From NCBI RefSeq assembly GCF_014695775.1, contig NZ_JACJOX010000049.1:62001-126000 (forward strand): a stretch of 64,000 bases of DNA, given 5' to 3'. The notes under the pieces are model-generated. The model was not told where the DNA came from. It searched no databases and saw only the letters and a list, made by a program, of their open reading frames with translations. Shown piece after piece: positions 26,498-35,904 of this stretch. Position numbers and translations under genes: made by a program. Within the stretch, counting starts at the first letter, position 1, and each line of letters starts with the position of its first letter. Source of the DNA: Leptolyngbya sp. FACHB-60 (GTDB lineage Bacteria > Cyanobacteriota > Cyanobacteriia > Phormidesmidales > Phormidesmidaceae).

Positions 26498-27358
26498 TTA
26501 GCGCACCGCGCACAGCAGCCCGTAGCGAATTAGGCCGCTGTACAACCCCTGGCGCATTGGCCCCAGCGCCAGTGCGCCCTGGAGGGTGCCAGGCCCCGCC
26601 TTCAGCAACCCCGCCAGGCCTTCAAGGCTGAGGGCCGAGGCAATCACCTCATCCCAAAAAGGGGCCACCGCCAGCGACCAGTCGGCAGCTTTTAGCTGGC
26701 TAAAGCCACAGTTTTGGGCGATCGCCTCATAGTCAGGCAGAGAAATCACGTAGGGCAGGCCATAGACGCGATAGATCCAGTCGAGCTGCCGCTGCTCTAG
26801 CCAGGTTAATGCTCCTCCCAGCGAATTCGTAGGGCGGTGGCACCAGGTGGCCATCAGCAGTTTGCCCCCTGGCTTCAGCACCCGGTAGCACTCCTGCAAA
26901 AAGGCCACCTTGTCGGGCATGTGCTCCCCGCTCTCCATCGACCACACTAGGTCAAAGCTGTGGTCGGCAAAGGGGGTGTTTAAAGCATCTGCAACCTGAA
27001 ACGTTGCGGAGGGCGCGGCATCGCCTGCTAGGTTTGCTGCTGTCGCCCGCTCTGTAGCTCGCTGGGCCTGCACTGGGCTGAGGGTAATGCCTGTCACTTT
27101 GGCCCCAAACCGGTTTGCTAATTCAAGGGCGCTGCCGCCAATACCGCAGCCGCAGTCGAGAATAGTCTCCGCTTGGGTAATGCCCCCCCAGGTCAAACAC
27201 TCGTCAATCAGATCAATCTGGGCCTGGCGGCGATTTTTGCGCTGGCGGCCATCGGCACCGTAGTAGCCGTGGTGCATGTGCTCACCCCAGATTTGCTCCC
27301 ACAGCCCAGAGGAGTCGTCATAGAAAGTTTGAATCTTTTTGTACAGGGCATTGGTCAT
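26498..27358 (-). CDS. Tocopherol O-methyltransferase-like SAM-dependent methyltransferase
   Basis: 286 residues. N-terminal YKKIQTFYDDSSGLWEQIWG then EHMHHGYYG is the hallmark of cyanobacterial gamma-tocopherol methyltransferase (Slr0089, plant VTE4) and relatives. SAM motif I is LDCGCGIGGSALELA; the post-motif segment SMESGEHMPDKVAFLQECYR and MATWCHRP are also conserved. Catalyses the last methylation of vitamin E synthesis or a related quinol methylation. MPBQ methyltransferase or an unrelated small-molecule methyltransferase remain possible. Confidence 0.78.
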   Translation of the reverse strand: MTNALYKKIQTFYDDSSGLWEQIWGEHMHHGYYGADGRQRKNRRQAQIDLIDECLTWGGITQAETILDCGCGIGGSALELANRFGAKVTGITLSPVQAQRATERATAANLAGDAAPSATFQVADALNTPFADHSFDLVWSMESGEHMPDKVAFLQECYRVLKPGGKLLMATWCHRPTNSLGGALTWLEQRQLDWIYRVYGLPYVISLPDYEAIAQNCGFSQLKAADWSLAVAPFWDEVIASALSLEGLAGLLKAGPGTLQGALALGPMRQGLYSGLIRYGLLCAVR

Positions 27359-27484
27359 GACAACTCGAAACCTAGAGAACAGCGTGGCTAGCCGGTTAAA
27401 TCTTGCGGCATAGTGGTCGAGAGCGTCAACTCGTGGAAATATAGGGTTGCCTCTCTAATCCGTGTTTTGCGGAATGCCCAACTT

Positions 27485-28825
27485 ATGCAGATGACGGTTC
27501 CGCGCACCATATGCCTTGGTTTTTTAGTGTTAAGTGCCGTTGGCACTCTTTTATTGGCGCTGCCCATGTCTAGCACTCAGCAAGGCTGGGGCGATCCCCG
27601 GGTAGCCCTGTTTACGGCTACCTCCGCTGTCTGCGTAACTGGGCTAATTGTCGTCGACACAGGTACCTACTTCTCTGGCTTTGGCGAAGCAATAATTCTC
27701 ACTCTGATTCAGGTGGGCGGTTTAGGCTACATGACCGTCAACACCTTCCTGCTGCTGCTGGTGGGGCGACGGTTGGGGCTACGAGAACGACTCGCCATTC
27801 AACAGTCTATGGATAATTCAGTGCTAGCGGGTGGTAAGCCTTTAATCCTCTCTATCATTGCCATGACGCTGGTCATTGAGCTGACGGGCCTATTTTGCCT
27901 TTATCCGATCTTCAGTCGAGACTACGGGCCTAGCTATGGGCTATGGCTCTCTATGTTCCACAGTGTCAGCGCTTTCAACAATGCAGGTTTTAGCCTGTTT
28001 GAAGACAATATTATTGGCTATGCTCTTAACCCCTGGGTCAATGCGGTGATCACCACCCTAGTCATCCTCGGTGGCATTGGCTACCAAGTAATTATGGAGT
28101 TCCTGGCATGGCTCCGACATCGCTTTAGCGGCAACCGCTGCCGCAACCCGTTTTCTCTTCACTTTAAAGTTGTTACCAGCACTACCGCCGTGCTGTTAGT
28201 ACTAGGCACCCTAGCATTCTTGCTAATTGAGTACCAAAACCCAGATACTTTAGGGCCGGTGGCTCCCCAGCACAAGCTGCTGCTAGCTTGGTTTCAGTCT
28301 GTTATCGCCCGCACCGCCGGATTTAACAGCATTGACATTGGCGCCATGGGCAACGCCTCACTGTTCATCATGATTGCCCTTATGTTTGTCGGGGCTAGCC
28401 CCGGCAGCACTGGCGGCGGCATTAAAACTACTACCCTCAGCATTCTGCTGGCCTGCACTCGCATGGCGCTTCAAGGCAAAGAGCAGGTTCTTGTGTTTCG
28501 GCGGCAGATTGCTACGATTCGGGTGCTGAAAGCAATCTCCGTAGTCGTAGGGTCAGGCCTTGCGGTTGTCATCGCCACGGCCTTAGTCTCTCTTACCAAC
28601 CCAACGGTGAGCTTTATTGATATTTTTTTTGAGGCCGTGTCTGCATTTGCCACAGTAGGACTTTCCACGGGCATTAGCGCCGACCTCTCTGACGTTGGTA
28701 AGTACGTAATCGTTTTTACCATGTACCTAGGACGGGTGGGCGTACTGCTGTTTATGGCGGCCTTGCTGGGTGATCCTAAACCGTCTTCCATTCAGTATCC
28801 CGAAGAAGAACTGCTGATTGGCTAA
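27485..28825 (+). CDS. ktrB: Trk/Ktr-family potassium uptake membrane subunit (KtrB/NtpJ)
   Basis: 446 residues. Four selectivity-filter P-loops of the TrkH/KtrB family are visible: TSAVCVTGLIVVDTGTYF, HSVSAFNNAGFSLFEDN, QSVIARTAGFNSIDIG and FEAVSAFATVGLSTGIS; each is flanked by hydrophobic helices. Length is as in KtrB, shorter than TrkH. The regulatory KtrA subunit is not adjacent. ATG 27485 is chosen (also ATG 27491); GTG 27413 would add 24 residues. Confidence 0.87.
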   Translation: MQMTVPRTICLGFLVLSAVGTLLLALPMSSTQQGWGDPRVALFTATSAVCVTGLIVVDTGTYFSGFGEAIILTLIQVGGLGYMTVNTFLLLLVGRRLGLRERLAIQQSMDNSVLAGGKPLILSIIAMTLVIELTGLFCLYPIFSRDYGPSYGLWLSMFHSVSAFNNAGFSLFEDNIIGYALNPWVNAVITTLVILGGIGYQVIMEFLAWLRHRFSGNRCRNPFSLHFKVVTSTTAVLLVLGTLAFLLIEYQNPDTLGPVAPQHKLLLAWFQSVIARTAGFNSIDIGAMGNASLFIMIALMFVGASPGSTGGGIKTTTLSILLACTRMALQGKEQVLVFRRQIATIRVLKAISVVVGSGLAVVIATALVSLTNPTVSFIDIFFEAVSAFATVGLSTGISADLSDVGKYVIVFTMYLGRVGVLLFMAALLGDPKPSSIQYPEEELLIG

Positions 28826-28851
28826 TCTCTCAGGTAGGACGAGGATAGATA

Positions 28852-29040
28852 TCAAAAAGGGGGAGCCATTGACTCCCCCTTTTTGCTGTTGCCTGGCTCA
28901 GACGGCGATCGCCTCTCAAGGTGCTTACGCAAAGTTTGCTGTCGTTTTTGCAGCTGGCGTTGGCGGGCGGTGCCGCCTCGACCTTTGTCATTGCGGCCCA
29001 GCTTACGGGGCGTCTCCCACCGTTTCAGGTATTGCGCCAT
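28852..29040 (-). CDS. Small basic hypothetical protein
   Basis: 62 residues, about 30% Arg/Lys: MAQYLKRWETPRKLGRNDKG then RQRQLQKRQQTLRKHLERRS. An AGAGG site lies eight bases before the ATG. No family recognised; the composition suggests nucleic-acid or ribosome binding. Oddly, its last dozen codons are made of the ktrB terminator hairpin. It lies between ktrB and rplL, and its promoter would be in 29041-29142. Confidence 0.45.
   Translation of the reverse strand: MAQYLKRWETPRKLGRNDKGRGGTARQRQLQKRQQTLRKHLERRSPSEPGNSKKGESMAPPF
28854..28884. terminator. Strong bidirectional terminator after ktrB
   Basis: AAAAAGGGGGAG (28854-28865) and CTCCCCCTTTTT (28873-28884) form a perfect 12-bp stem with a 7-base loop. 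It also overlaps the 3' end of a small minus-strand frame. Confidence 0.95.
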
Positions 29041-29142
29041 AACTAGCCTCTACTCAACTGGCTATCTAATCTTAACCTTGCAGACCAGGACTAGGTAGCC
29101 AGAGGTCCGCTGTCCAGAGTGGGGAAGACCAACCCAGCCATA

Positions 29143-29171
29143 GAAAAAGCTCCCCGTGAAACCACGGGGAG
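29143..29171 (-). terminator. Terminator of the rplK-rplA-rplJ-rplL transcript
   Basis: Stem arms 29150-29158 and 29163-29171 (CTCCCCGTG/CACGGGGAG) with a 4-base loop. On the minus strand the stem is followed by CTTTTTCT. It lies 38 bases past the rplL stop. Confidence 0.93.
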
Positions 29172-29208
29172 GTGTCAAACGTCATTGCCTTAACGGCAAA
29201 GCGTTAGG

Positions 29209-29616
29209 TTACTTGATAGAGACCTTGCCGCCAGCTTCTTCGATCTGCTTCTTGGCATCTTCGGCGTCGTCTTTGGTGGTGGCTTCCTTGACGGCCTTGG
29301 GAGCGGCTTCCACCAGATCCTTGGCTTCCTTCAGACCCAGACCGGTCAGGCTGCGCACAACCTTAAGAACGGCGATCTTCTTGTCGGCGGGCACTTCTTC
29401 GAGCACGACGTCAAATTCAGTCTTCTCTTCTTCGGGCTCGGCAGCAGCGGCGGCACCGCCACCCATCATGCCAGGGGCCATCATCATCATGCCGCCGCCA
29501 GCGGAGGCAGAGGCGTCAACACCAAAGGCTTCCTCAATTTGCTTGACCAGCTCGGAAGCTTCTAGCAGAGAAAGGGACTTTAGCTGTTCGAGAATTTCGT
29601 CAGTTTTAGCAGACAT
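29209..29616 (-). CDS. rplL: 50S ribosomal protein L7/L12 (bL12)
   Basis: 135 residues. Stalk protein that recruits translational GTPases. N-terminal dimerisation domain ([20 protein letters not shown]), a hinge that is Gly/Met/Ala-rich ([25 protein letters not shown]), and the conserved C-terminal domain ([37 protein letters not shown]). Last gene of its operon. Confidence 0.97.
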   Translation of the reverse strand: MSAKTDEILEQLKSLSLLEASELVKQIEEAFGVDASASAGGGMMMMAPGMMGGGAAAAAEPEEEKTEFDVVLEEVPADKKIAVLKVVRSLTGLGLKEAKDLVEAAPKAVKEATTKDDAEDAKKQIEEAGGKVSIK

Positions 29617-29677
29617 AGTTACCGGTTAACTCCTGGTTGAAAATAATTAAACACAGACAAAATCGTGCGAGATGAGC

Positions 29678-30238
29678 CTAAGCTGCATCTTTTTCGGAGA
29701 CTGCCTTGAGAGCACGGGCCAGAGATGCAGGCACCTCTTTGACGCCCACCGCCAGTTTGGTCGGTACGGCGTTGACGCCCACGGCTACCCGAGTCGGCAT
29801 CGCCTTGATCGCACCAGCCAGACGAGCCATAAGCTCTTCTTTGGTAGGCAGTTCGGTGATGGCCTTAATCTGATCTTCGTTCAGGGCCTGACCTTCCATG
29901 ACACCGCCCCGCAGGGTGGTTTTTTTGGTGTCTTTTTGGAACGCCTGGTATTCCTTGATCGCTCCGCCAAAGTCTTCTTTAACCAGCACAAAAGCTGAAG
30001 AATCTTTGAGAAACTCGGTGATTGGTTGCCAGTTTTCGTTGCCGTCAACAGCGATCCGCATCAGCGTGTTCTTGGCAATCTTGCACTCAGCACCCTTAGG
30101 GCGCAGCCGGTTGCGTAGGTCGCTGATTTCCGATACCGTCAGACCTTTGTAATCAATCACAAAGGCTAGTTGGGTATCGTCTAGCAGTGCCTGAATTTCG
30201 GCTACCAGCTCTTTCTTATTCGCTAGGGTTCTCCCCAT
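29678..30238 (-). CDS. rplJ: 50S ribosomal protein L10 (uL10)
   Basis: 186 residues. Stalk base protein: binds 23S rRNA through the N-terminal domain (GRTLANKKELVAEIQALLDD, AFVIDYKGLTVSEISDLRNR) and L12 dimers through its C-terminal helix. A strong AGGAGGTGAGAT Shine-Dalgarno site precedes the ATG. A leader with a hairpin separates it from rplA (see 30300-30341). Confidence 0.97.
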   Translation of the reverse strand: MGRTLANKKELVAEIQALLDDTQLAFVIDYKGLTVSEISDLRNRLRPKGAECKIAKNTLMRIAVDGNENWQPITEFLKDSSAFVLVKEDFGGAIKEYQAFQKDTKKTTLRGGVMEGQALNEDQIKAITELPTKEELMARLAGAIKAMPTRVAVGVNAVPTKLAVGVKEVPASLARALKAVSEKDAA

Positions 30239-30299
30239 ATCGATCTCACCTCCTTTAAGTTGGGGATTGGGAACTTAATTACCCGATCCAGGTTTGGAC

Positions 30300-30341
30300 T
30301 CAGCCCTTAATAAAAACAAAACCCCGACAGCTCTGCCGGGG
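30300..30341 (-). promoter_or_regulatory. rplJ leader attenuator (L10-leader-type hairpin with T-run)
   Basis: On the minus strand CCCCGGCAG-AGCTGTCGGGG folds into a stem (arms 30322-30330 and 30333-30341, one mismatch), followed by TTTTGTTTTTATT. It lies in the 278-base rplA-rplJ gap. Attenuation here would lower rplJ-rplL relative to rplK-rplA, and L10 is known to bind such leaders for autogenous control. Specific L10 binding is inferred. Confidence 0.7.
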
Positions 30342-30516
30342 TAGACCAACAACCAGAAGTGCTCAGCTTGGGCAAGAGCACCGTAGTCATTTACGTCAAC
30401 CTCGGCAGGGTTTATGCAGCGCTGGGCGGCTACCTGCTGTCTCCGGTCGTCTATGCAGTTGTGAGGGGTTGTGTCAGTTGGCGTAACTCCTGGTTGGCTG
30501 GGTAAAACTTGTTGGC

Positions 30517-31233
30517 CTAGGCCGCGTCGCCCATCTTGAAGTCGCGCAATGCGTTCACATCGAGGCGAATGGATGGACCCATTGTGGAGGCGATCGCTAC
30601 GGTTCTCCAATAGCGGCCCTTGGCTCCAGACGGACGATTGCGATCGACAGTCTCTTGCAGCGCCTTGAGGTTGACTAGCAAATCCTCAGCGCTAAAGTCG
30701 GCCTTGCCAAACATAACATGGACGATGCCCGTTTTATCGGCGCGAAACTCTAACTTACCTGCTTTAAACTCATCAATTGCTTTGGCCAAGTCAAAGGTTA
30801 CGGTGCCGCCCTTGGGGGAGGGCATCAAGCCACGGGGGCCGAGTTGACGACCGAGCTTGGCTACCTGAGGCATCACGTCGGGGGTAGCAATCAGAACGTC
30901 GAAGTCCATCATGCCTTTCTGAATTTCGTCGATGAGTTCTTCAGATCCCGCCAAATCAGCTCCAGCAGCGGTGGCCTCAGCCACTTTTTCGCCCTTAGCA
31001 ATGACGGCAACTCGAATAGTTTGCCCCGTCCCCTTGGGCAAAATGACCGTGGTACGCAGCTGCTGGTCGGTGTACTTAGGGTCAATACCTAGGCGAATGT
31101 GGGCCTCAGCCGACTCAATAAACTTGGCAGTAGCGGTTTCCTTTAGCAGTTCTAGAGCCTCTAGGGGCTCATAGAGACGGTCTGCTTCTACTTTGGCCTG
31201 GGCTTCGCGCAGGCGCTTGGATAATTTAGGCAT
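30517..31233 (-). CDS. rplA: 50S ribosomal protein L1 (uL1)
   Basis: 238 residues. L1-stalk protein and translational repressor of its own operon. Conserved [40 protein letters not shown], then [16 protein letters not shown], and the C-terminal [17 protein letters not shown]. Follows rplK after 94 bases. Confidence 0.97.
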   Translation of the reverse strand: MPKLSKRLREAQAKVEADRLYEPLEALELLKETATAKFIESAEAHIRLGIDPKYTDQQLRTTVILPKGTGQTIRVAVIAKGEKVAEATAAGADLAGSEELIDEIQKGMMDFDVLIATPDVMPQVAKLGRQLGPRGLMPSPKGGTVTFDLAKAIDEFKAGKLEFRADKTGIVHVMFGKADFSAEDLLVNLKALQETVDRNRPSGAKGRYWRTVAIASTMGPSIRLDVNALRDFKMGDAA

Positions 31234-31327
31234 GGTGATCTCCTTGGGGTCAAACGAAGCAACTGCCTCTTCCCCGTAATGTGAATAAGTGAAACTTGGG
31301 TTACAGCCAATGGGCTAGGGCAATGAC

Positions 31328-31753
31328 CTAGCCAGAAATGGTAACACCCATGTTGCGGGCGGTACCCTCAACAATGTTCATGGCTGCCTCAATGTCGTTG
31401 GCGTTGAGGTCAGGCATTTTGGTCTCGGCAATCTCTTTGAGCTGAGATCGAGTAATGGAACCCACTTTCTTGGTGCGGGGCTCGCCCGAACCACTCTCGA
31501 TGCCTGCCGCTTTTTTAATCAGTACTGAGGCTGGCGGCGTCTTAAGAATAAAGGTAAAGCTGCGATCTTCAAAGACCGAGATCTCAACCGGTATCACCAG
31601 ACCCACTTTCTCCTGGGTACGGGCGTTGTACTCTTTGCAGAACGCCATGATGTTTACCCCGTGCTGACCCAGGGCTGGGCCGACGGGGGGAGCTGGGTTA
31701 GCCTTGCCAGCAGGAAGTGCCAGCTTAATTAGCGCTACAACTTTCTTAGCCAT
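31328..31753 (-). CDS. rplK: 50S ribosomal protein L11 (uL11)
   Basis: 141 residues, the standard length. GTPase-centre protein. N-terminal [20 protein letters not shown] and C-terminal RNA-binding domain [29 protein letters not shown]. Starts three bases after nusG on the minus strand. Confidence 0.97.
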   Translation of the reverse strand: MAKKVVALIKLALPAGKANPAPPVGPALGQHGVNIMAFCKEYNARTQEKVGLVIPVEISVFEDRSFTFILKTPPASVLIKKAAGIESGSGEPRTKKVGSITRSQLKEIAETKMPDLNANDIEAAMNIVEGTARNMGVTISG

Positions 31754-31756
31754 TAA

Positions 31757-32467
31757 TTAACTCTCTTTTTCCACTTGGTTAAATTCCAGCTCGACTGGCG
31801 TGTCGCGCCCAAAAATCGACAGCAAAGCCTTCAGCTTGCTGCGCTCGGGGCTTACTTCCACCACCTCGCCCTCAAAGTCTTTGAAGGGACCCGAGAGCAC
31901 GGTAATTTTGTCTCCCGGAGCCATGTCGACCTTGATCACTGGCTTTTGCTCTTCGGTGCGCTTGAAAATGCGCTTCACCTCGCTCATGCCCAAGGGCATG
32001 GGTTTAACGTGGCCACGACCGCGACCGTAGGCCCGACGCTGCTCAGCCCCGACAAAATTGATCACGTGGGGGGTGTTCTTAACCACCGACCAAACTTCGT
32101 CATCCATATACATGCGCACCAGCACGTAGCCAGGAAAGACTTTCTCGTCAATACTTTGACGACTGCCATCTTTGCGGAGCTTAACCGCTGGCGTTTGAGG
32201 AATCTCAACCTGAAAAATGCGGTTGATTACATCTAGAGTGCCAATGCGCTGCTCAAGATTGAGCTTGACGCGCTTTTCACAGCCAGATGCTACCTGCACG
32301 GCATACCACCGAGCTTTGCGCTGGTAGAATCGGGCTGCTTCACCCTCGTTGCCTTCTTCTGTAGATGGCCCAGCCCCTTCATCAGAAGGCTCAGCTTCCA
32401 GATCGCTGTCTAAGGACTCGTCGAGGGGAGCGTCGTCGTAGTTAAAGTCTTCTTCAGTTACCGCCAT
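31757..32467 (-). CDS. nusG: Transcription termination/antitermination factor NusG
   Basis: 236 residues. An acidic N-terminal extension of ~50 residues (DEGAGPSTEEGNEGEAARFY) precedes the NGN domain (RWYAVQVASGCEKRVKLNLE, FPGYVLVRMYMDDEVWSVVK). The C-terminal KOW domain is MAPGDKITVLSGPFKDFEGE. The start is ATG 32467, which shares one base with the secE stop (TAATG); the longer frame from 32491 is unnecessary. Couples RNA polymerase to ribosomes. Confidence 0.95.
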   Translation of the reverse strand: MAVTEEDFNYDDAPLDESLDSDLEAEPSDEGAGPSTEEGNEGEAARFYQRKARWYAVQVASGCEKRVKLNLEQRIGTLDVINRIFQVEIPQTPAVKLRKDGSRQSIDEKVFPGYVLVRMYMDDEVWSVVKNTPHVINFVGAEQRRAYGRGRGHVKPMPLGMSEVKRIFKRTEEQKPVIKVDMAPGDKITVLSGPFKDFEGEVVEVSPERSKLKALLSIFGRDTPVELEFNQVEKES

Positions 32468-32712
32468 TAGAATACTTGCCCCGAAATCCACCCAAACAGC
32501 CGGTCAACCAGATAGATCAGCGTTGCGGACAGGCTAACCATAAGAATGACGGCGGCAGACTCACTGATGAGCTGCTGTCGACTGGGCCAAACAACTTTTC
32601 CCAGTTCTTCCTTAGTGCCCTGCAAGAAGGTCATTACACTAAAGCCTTGCTCAGCAACCTGAGGGTCTGCGGTCTTACCCTTAGACTCTATTGCGGCGTC
32701 TTTTTTAACCAC
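32467..32712 (-). CDS. secE: Preprotein translocase subunit SecE
   Basis: 81 residues: short cyanobacterial form with one C-terminal membrane helix (SAAVILMVSLSATLIYLVDR) preceded by the amphipathic helix QGTKEELGKVVWPSRQQLIS, the SecE signature. Clamps SecY. Overlaps nusG by one base. Confidence 0.95.
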   Translation of the reverse strand: MVKKDAAIESKGKTADPQVAEQGFSVMTFLQGTKEELGKVVWPSRQQLISESAAVILMVSLSATLIYLVDRLFGWISGQVF

Positions 32713-32917
32713 TGGCTTGGCTCCTGTTGGCGCTTATCCACACTGAAATAACGGGAAAACACAGACCGGAAAACCGGCTTAGCTAACCTGAGAAAACGTT
32801 AGGCCGAAGAGCTAATAACTCCTGGTTTAGTTACGAGTTGAAGGCAGTGACAAATCCCGTTGCTCTAGCTGACCCTAGGGCTATAGAGTTTGGGGAAATG
32901 TCGCTGCCGTTACTCAG

Positions 32918-32990
32918 CGCGCCCTGGAGGACTCGAACCCCCGACATCGGGTTTTGGAGACCCGCGTTCTACCAACTGAACTAAGGACGC
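32918..32990 (-). tRNA. trnW: tRNA-Trp (CCA anticodon)
   Basis: 73-base cloverleaf on the minus strand. Acceptor stem GCGTCCT/AGGGCGC, discriminator G, D-arm GTTCAGTTGGTAGAAC, anticodon stem CGGGT/ACCCG around loop CTCCAAA with anticodon CCA, and T-arm GGGGGTTCGAGTCCTCC. No CCA tail is encoded. Position between rplS and secE is conserved in cyanobacteria. The cognate synthetase gene trpS lies at 41511-42521. Confidence 0.97.
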
Positions 32991-33037
32991 ATGAAACCAG
33001 GTGCTACTTTAGCACCACTACCCAACTTTACTCAATT

Positions 33038-33403
33038 CTAGTTGATTGGGCGATCAAAACGCTGCTTCAGACGGGTAGCTTTACCGACGCGATCGCGCAG
33101 GTAGTAAAGCTTGGCCCGGCGGGCTTTACCCCGACGCAGCACAGCAATGCTGGCCACCTTGGGAGCATGGACGAGAAAAACTCGCTCAACGCCGACCCCC
33201 TGAAAAATCTTTCGCACTGTGATGGAGCGATTGATGCCGCCATTGCGCATGGCGATAACGGTGCCCTCGTAGGGCTGAATCCGCTCTTTGCCACCCTCTT
33301 GAATGCGCACGCCAACACGGATAGTGTCGCCGACGTAGATGGTGGGAAGGTCGGTCTTTAGCTGCTCCGCCTCAATCGAGCGGATGATTTCCTCTGCGTT
33401 CAT
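33038..33403 (-). CDS. rplS: 50S ribosomal protein L19 (bL19)
   Basis: 121 residues from ATG 33403. Conserved [20 protein letters not shown], then [20 protein letters not shown], then [20 protein letters not shown] with [14 protein letters not shown]. The frame extends 13 codons upstream (33442), but [16 protein letters not shown] is the usual start. First gene of the rplS-trnW-secE-nusG-rplK-A-J-L cluster. Confidence 0.96.
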   Translation of the reverse strand: MNAEEIIRSIEAEQLKTDLPTIYVGDTIRVGVRIQEGGKERIQPYEGTVIAMRNGGINRSITVRKIFQGVGVERVFLVHAPKVASIAVLRRGKARRAKLYYLRDRVGKATRLKQRFDRPIN

Positions 33404-33604
33404 AGGGCCTGCAAATGTGCACGGTCTACGATTATAGACCATGGGTGGCGCTAAGCAAATAGCTTAGGGCAATGTTTTTCGGCAATGGGTTTTTGCAGGG
33501 TCGAGCTGGGTATTTTCAAGCGGCTCTGGGCATAGTGTTCATAGAGCATGCGCTCCTCTTTGCCAAGGTTGTTGTCACCTAAATTTTCCTGAACCCCCAC
33601 GGAT

Positions 33605-35851
33605 ATGTCTACTCTGCCCCTCGACTCCTCATTTCAGGGAGAGTGGCCTCAACCTGAGGCCGCCGCCACCCTTGGAGAGGTGCTCAATGCGATCGCGACG
33701 CCACTTTGGATAACGGATGCTCGCGATCGCTGGCACTTTTGCAACCAAGCCTGTGCGACTCTGCTGGGGGGCGATCGCTGGGCTAGCGGTGAACCCCAAT
33801 GGGGCGCGGACGTGCTGCCACCGGAGGTTGGTCAGCTATTACTGGCGGCGGGACAGCGGGCCTTGGCCAGTGGCGACGAGCAAACCGCTGTGGTGGAGAT
33901 TGCTGAGGTAGCCGGGGAGCGGCGTCGACTGCTGGCGACAGTGCGACGATTTGGGGCTGCTAGCCGTGAACCTCAGCTGATGGTGAGTCTACAGGACATG
34001 ACCCCCCTTCATGAGGTGGAGCAGACCCTACAGCGGCAGTCGGAGCGTGAGCGGCTGCTGGGGGCGATCGCCCAGCACTTACTGCAATCGCTCAATTCTG
34101 AAGACTTGCTGCAAACGACGGTGAACGAGGTGCGTCGCTTTTTGCGCATCGACCGGGTACTGTTTTACAGCTTTGACCCTGACTACAACGGGGTGGTGGC
34201 CGAGTCGGCCAGTGGCGCTATGGCCAACGCGGTCACAGCTCAGACCGACCTCAGCTTTACTCCTGCGGACTTGATGCGCTACCGCCAGGGCGAGATGGAG
34301 GTGATCGACGACATGGCCACGGCTCACCTGCCACCGGCCTATCTGGCTAAGTTTGCTCAGGCCCAGGTCAAGGCCTGCCTAGTGATGCCGATTGTGCAGG
34401 GGGACGCTCTCTACGGCTTGGTGTGTGCTCTCAACTGCAGCGGCCCCCGCCCCTGGGCCGCCTGGGAAATCGAGACCTTGCGGGAGGTGGCCACCCAAGT
34501 AGGCGGTGCCATCAAGCAGGCTCGCCTCTACAACCAAGTGCAGCGGTTGAATACTGACCTGGAGCAGCAGGTGGCCCAGCGAACCGAGGAGTTGCAGACT
34601 GCCCTTGAGTTTGAGGCGACCCTCAAACGGATTACCGACCGGGTACGCGACAGTCTCGATGTCAATCAGATTATGCTGACGGCGGTGAAGGAGCTGACCG
34701 AGGCCCTGGAGGTGAAGGGATCGAATACATCGCTCTATGATTTGGAACAGGGCACCTCGACCATCTATTACGAGTACAACAGCTCTAGCCCGTCGTACCA
34801 GGGCCGAGTCGCTCAGATGGAGGCCTTTCCGGAGGTGTACCACCAGCTGCTGGATGGTCAGTATTTTCAGTTCTGCTCGGTGGAGCCGAATCCGGTGCGG
34901 GGCTATGTCGCCATGCTGGCCTGCCCTGTGGTGGATGATCGGGGGGTGCTAGGCGATCTTTGGTTGATCAACGATCGCGACTACGGCTTTAACGATATTG
35001 AGATTCGCCTAGTGCAGCAGGTGGCTAACCAATGTGCGATCGCCATTCGCCAGGCGCGGCTGTACCAGGCGGCCCAGTCGCAGGTCGCCGAGCTAGAGCG
35101 GCTCAACACCCTCAAAGACGATTTCCTTAGCACTGTTTCCCACGAGCTGCGCACTCCGGTGACCAGCATGCGTGTGGCACTGCAACTGCTGGGTGTCACC
35201 CTTAATCAAGAATTTGACCTCACTGCCGATCTGCAAAAGCCCAAGACTGAGCGGACCCGCATTGGCCGCTACTACGGCATCCTGCAAGAGGAGTGCGAGC
35301 GTGAAATCAGCCTGATCAACGATCTGCTCGATCTCCAGCGACTGGACGTGGGCAATCATCCCATTCAGCCGGAACCCATTTTGCTAGAACCCTGGCTCGC
35401 AGGCTGGATTGACAGCTTTGTAACCCGCGCTAAAAGTCGCAATCAAACGCTGAAGTTAGTAGCAACTTCGACCCTGCCAGTGCTGCACACTGACGTGGCC
35501 AGCCTGGAGCGGGTGCTAGCTGAACTGTTAAACAATGCTTGCAAATACACTCCGCCGGGGGGAGACATCACCTTGGCGGTTTTGCCCAGCCCAGCTGCCC
35601 CTAGCGAACAAGTATGCCTCGCCCTCACCAACACTGGAGTGACAATTCCGGCAGAGGAGATGACCCGGATTTTTGACAAGTTTTATCGAGTGCCCAGCGC
35701 CGACCCTTGGAAGCAGGGGGGGACAGGGCTGGGGTTGGCTTTGGTGAAAAAGCTGATCGCCTACCTGGGGGGCGATATAACCGTTACTAGTGATACTCAG
35801 CAGACCTGTTTTGCCATCACCCTGCCTACACAACCGGCGCTCACTCGATAG
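33605..35851 (+). CDS. Hybrid-sensor-type histidine kinase: PAS-GAF-GAF-HisKA-HATPase
   Basis: 748 residues, no membrane span, so cytoplasmic. PAS-like domain ~22-140 (LNAIATPLWITDARDRWHFC), GAF ~155-305 (FLRIDRVLFYSFDPDYNGVV, phytochrome-like style but no obvious bilin Cys), coiled coil ~305-340, second GAF ~340-495. H-box FLSTVSHELRTPVTSM with His513, N-box LLNNACKYTPPGG near 640, G-box GGTGLGLALVKK near 705. An insertion (LNQEFDLTADLQKPKTERTR) separates the HisKA helices. No receiver domain and no adjacent regulator; ligand unknown. Confidence 0.88.
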   Translation: MSTLPLDSSFQGEWPQPEAAATLGEVLNAIATPLWITDARDRWHFCNQACATLLGGDRWASGEPQWGADVLPPEVGQLLLAAGQRALASGDEQTAVVEIAEVAGERRRLLATVRRFGAASREPQLMVSLQDMTPLHEVEQTLQRQSERERLLGAIAQHLLQSLNSEDLLQTTVNEVRRFLRIDRVLFYSFDPDYNGVVAESASGAMANAVTAQTDLSFTPADLMRYRQGEMEVIDDMATAHLPPAYLAKFAQAQVKACLVMPIVQGDALYGLVCALNCSGPRPWAAWEIETLREVATQVGGAIKQARLYNQVQRLNTDLEQQVAQRTEELQTALEFEATLKRITDRVRDSLDVNQIMLTAVKELTEALEVKGSNTSLYDLEQGTSTIYYEYNSSSPSYQGRVAQMEAFPEVYHQLLDGQYFQFCSVEPNPVRGYVAMLACPVVDDRGVLGDLWLINDRDYGFNDIEIRLVQQVANQCAIAIRQARLYQAAQSQVAELERLNTLKDDFLSTVSHELRTPVTSMRVALQLLGVTLNQEFDLTADLQKPKTERTRIGRYYGILQEECEREISLINDLLDLQRLDVGNHPIQPEPILLEPWLAGWIDSFVTRAKSRNQTLKLVATSTLPVLHTDVASLERVLAELLNNACKYTPPGGDITLAVLPSPAAPSEQVCLALTNTGVTIPAEEMTRIFDKFYRVPSADPWKQGGTGLGLALVKKLIAYLGGDITVTSDTQQTCFAITLPTQPALTR

Positions 35852-35904
35852 GCCTTAACTCGATAAGATAGGGACACGGGTCAACCGTAGTCTCTACTGG
35901 ACAA

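Noticed and set aside
29156-29629. 157-codon + strand frame over rplL
   Set aside because: Shadow of the alanine/glutamate-rich rplL coding sequence on the opposite strand.
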